DNA of 64,000 bases from assembly GCA_014960805.1 (NCBI GenBank), contig CP063163.1, forward strand, positions 3,993,001-4,057,000, written 5' to 3'. Source of the DNA: Cytobacillus suaedae (GTDB lineage Bacteria; Bacillota; Bacilli; Bacillales; Bacillaceae_L). The notes under the pieces were generated by a model. It was not told where the DNA came from, did not search any database, and saw nothing but the letters and a program-made list of their open reading frames with translations. This document shows, piece by piece, positions 63,238 to 64,000 of this stretch. Position 1 is the stretch's first letter. Every line of letters begins with the position of its first letter. Both the position numbers and the translations under genes were made by a program.

Positions 63238-63322
63238 AAACTAAACAAATGTTTGATTGAATTTTTACACCTTTTGTTATACCTGAGAAGAACCCAATAG
63301 TTCAAACGTTTATTTAAATGGT
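63238..63322. repeat. Dispersed palindromic element, copy 2
   Basis: ACTAAACAAATGTTTGATTG (from 63240) and the inverted TTCAAACGTTTATTTAAA (from 63301), 64 bp between ACTAAAC and AAACGTTT exactly as in copy 1 at 37213. It lies between two convergent genes. Confidence 0.6.
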
Positions 63323-63385
63323 TCATCTAATTAGTTCATTATAAAATTCCATATGGAAAGTACACTATCTAAACCTCAAAATAAA

Positions 63386-63408
63386 AAGCTTGAGGAATCC
63401 TCAAGCTT
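63386..63408 (-). terminator. Terminator of the right-edge gene
   Basis: AAGCTTGAG (63386-63394) pairs with CTCAAGCTT (63400-63408), with TTTTTATTTT on the minus strand. Confidence 0.85.
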
Positions 63409-63416
63409 ATTGTTCG

Positions 63417-64000
63417 TTATTGTAAATTTAATGACGCAATATAACCTTCAGCACCAGTTTCATTGACTCTCACTTTATACCATGAGAATAGGTTAACATA
63501 GTTAGAGTCTTGGAATGGTCCTTCTAGAATAGTTACAGTAGTCGTAGCCGGTAAAACGGTATAAGCTACTCCTGTTCTTGGTTCGATACGAAGATTACTG
63601 TTACCAGATAAAACAACCTGATCACCCGCTACATACATTTGTGTACTTTGGGTTTTCTTAGTGGTGGTATAGTTCATTTTATCTGTAAATAGCATTCTAC
63701 CGTCCTCTGCATAGGTAGTTAATACTTCAGAACCTGGAATAATCTCAGGTGTAAGTCCTGTATATCGATCCATCCAATTAAATACCTTTAACTGATATGG
63801 ATTATTTTCAGGTATAGAAGGGTCATTCTTTTTAGATAAACCATTGTAAGCCATAATCGCAAAGTACCAATTCTCTATGATACTCTTGTCATTGTCATTA
63901 ACCGTTGGAGTCCTTTTACCACCATAGTTCCATTTATTCAGCAGAATATCTGCACCTGCTTGGATATTATAAACTGTATCCCACTTTAATTTCTCACGGT
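63417..64000 (-). CDS. C-terminal part of a secreted protein with SH3-like end (gene runs off the right edge)
   Basis: The frame is open to the window end, so at least 194 codons are present. LKWDTVYNIQAGADILLNKW, then NWYFAIMAYNGLSK, looks like the end of a lysozyme-/transglycosylase-like domain. The last ~70 residues (VVLSGNSNLRIEPRTGVAYT, WYKVRVNETGAEGYIASLNL) form a bacterial SH3 domain. Probably a wall hydrolase or wall-binding protein. The N terminus and any signal peptide are outside the window. Confidence 0.65.
   Translation of the reverse strand, partial: REKLKWDTVYNIQAGADILLNKWNYGGKRTPTVNDNDKSIIENWYFAIMAYNGLSKKNDPSIPENNPYQLKVFNWMDRYTGLTPEIIPGSEVLTTYAEDGRMLFTDKMNYTTTKKTQSTQMYVAGDQVVLSGNSNLRIEPRTGVAYTVLPATTTVTILEGPFQDSNYVNLFSWYKVRVNETGAEGYIASLNLQ

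Overview
The window is a low-GC Firmicutes chromosome segment, almost certainly from a motile, spore-forming, S-layer-bearing member of the Bacillaceae (genus not resolved). The gene order hpf - fliT/fliS/fliD/flaG - hag - csrA/fliW/yviE - flgL/flgK/flgN/flgM - yvyF - comFC/FB/FA - degV - degU/degS - yvyE - tagU - lytABC-like - surface-polymer genes - tagO is the order known from Bacillus subtilis and relatives. Sigma-A, sigma-B, sigma-D and sigma-H type promoters and Spo0A boxes can be read directly. No rRNA, tRNA or CRISPR array was seen.

Region 1 (1-2.2 kb): the 5' end of hpf with overlapping sigma-B and sigma-H promoters, and an HD-GYP gene preceded by three Spo0A boxes. Region 2 (1.8-19 kb): late flagellar genes on the minus strand. 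Three different flagellins are present: an ordinary hag with a CsrA-binding hairpin in its leader, a flagellin carrying a gluzincin metalloprotease (flagellinolysin type), and a giant 1155-residue flagellin with about 82-residue repeats. A glycosyltransferase-TPR gene lies among them. Region 3 (19-27 kb): comF competence genes, degV, degS-degU, and a RAYT transposase gene surrounded by 25-27 nt REP palindromes. Region 4 (27-34 kb): yvyE, an LCP ligase and a lytABC-like wall-hydrolase cluster.

Region 5 (34-37.3 kb): a NERD-domain gene followed by a 51-bp tandem repeat array that has been split by an IS3-family element with an A-AAA-AAG frameshift signal. Region 6 (37.3-53.5 kb): a Wzx/Wzy-type surface polysaccharide operon with wbpE, wbpB, wbpA, wbpD and wbpI homologues, which together make UDP-2,3-diacetamido-mannuronic acid. 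It also has wzz, wzx, wzy, three glycosyltransferases, galU and a separate tagO.

Region 7 (53.9-64 kb): an S-layer-related block containing a secreted protein with an SbsC-like cell-wall-polymer-binding region, a lipoprotein-like or secreted family with a decayed paralogue tail, and a secreted beta-propeller. A second NERD gene follows, bracketed by two six-unit arrays with an exact 21-bp period, then secA2-slaP. SecA2/SlaP, the SbsC-like protein and the diacetamido-mannuronate pathway fit together as production, export and anchoring of an S-layer.

The best candidate for something undescribed is the pairing of NERD/zinc-ribbon genes with phased short repeats, seen twice in this window with two unrelated repeat sequences.
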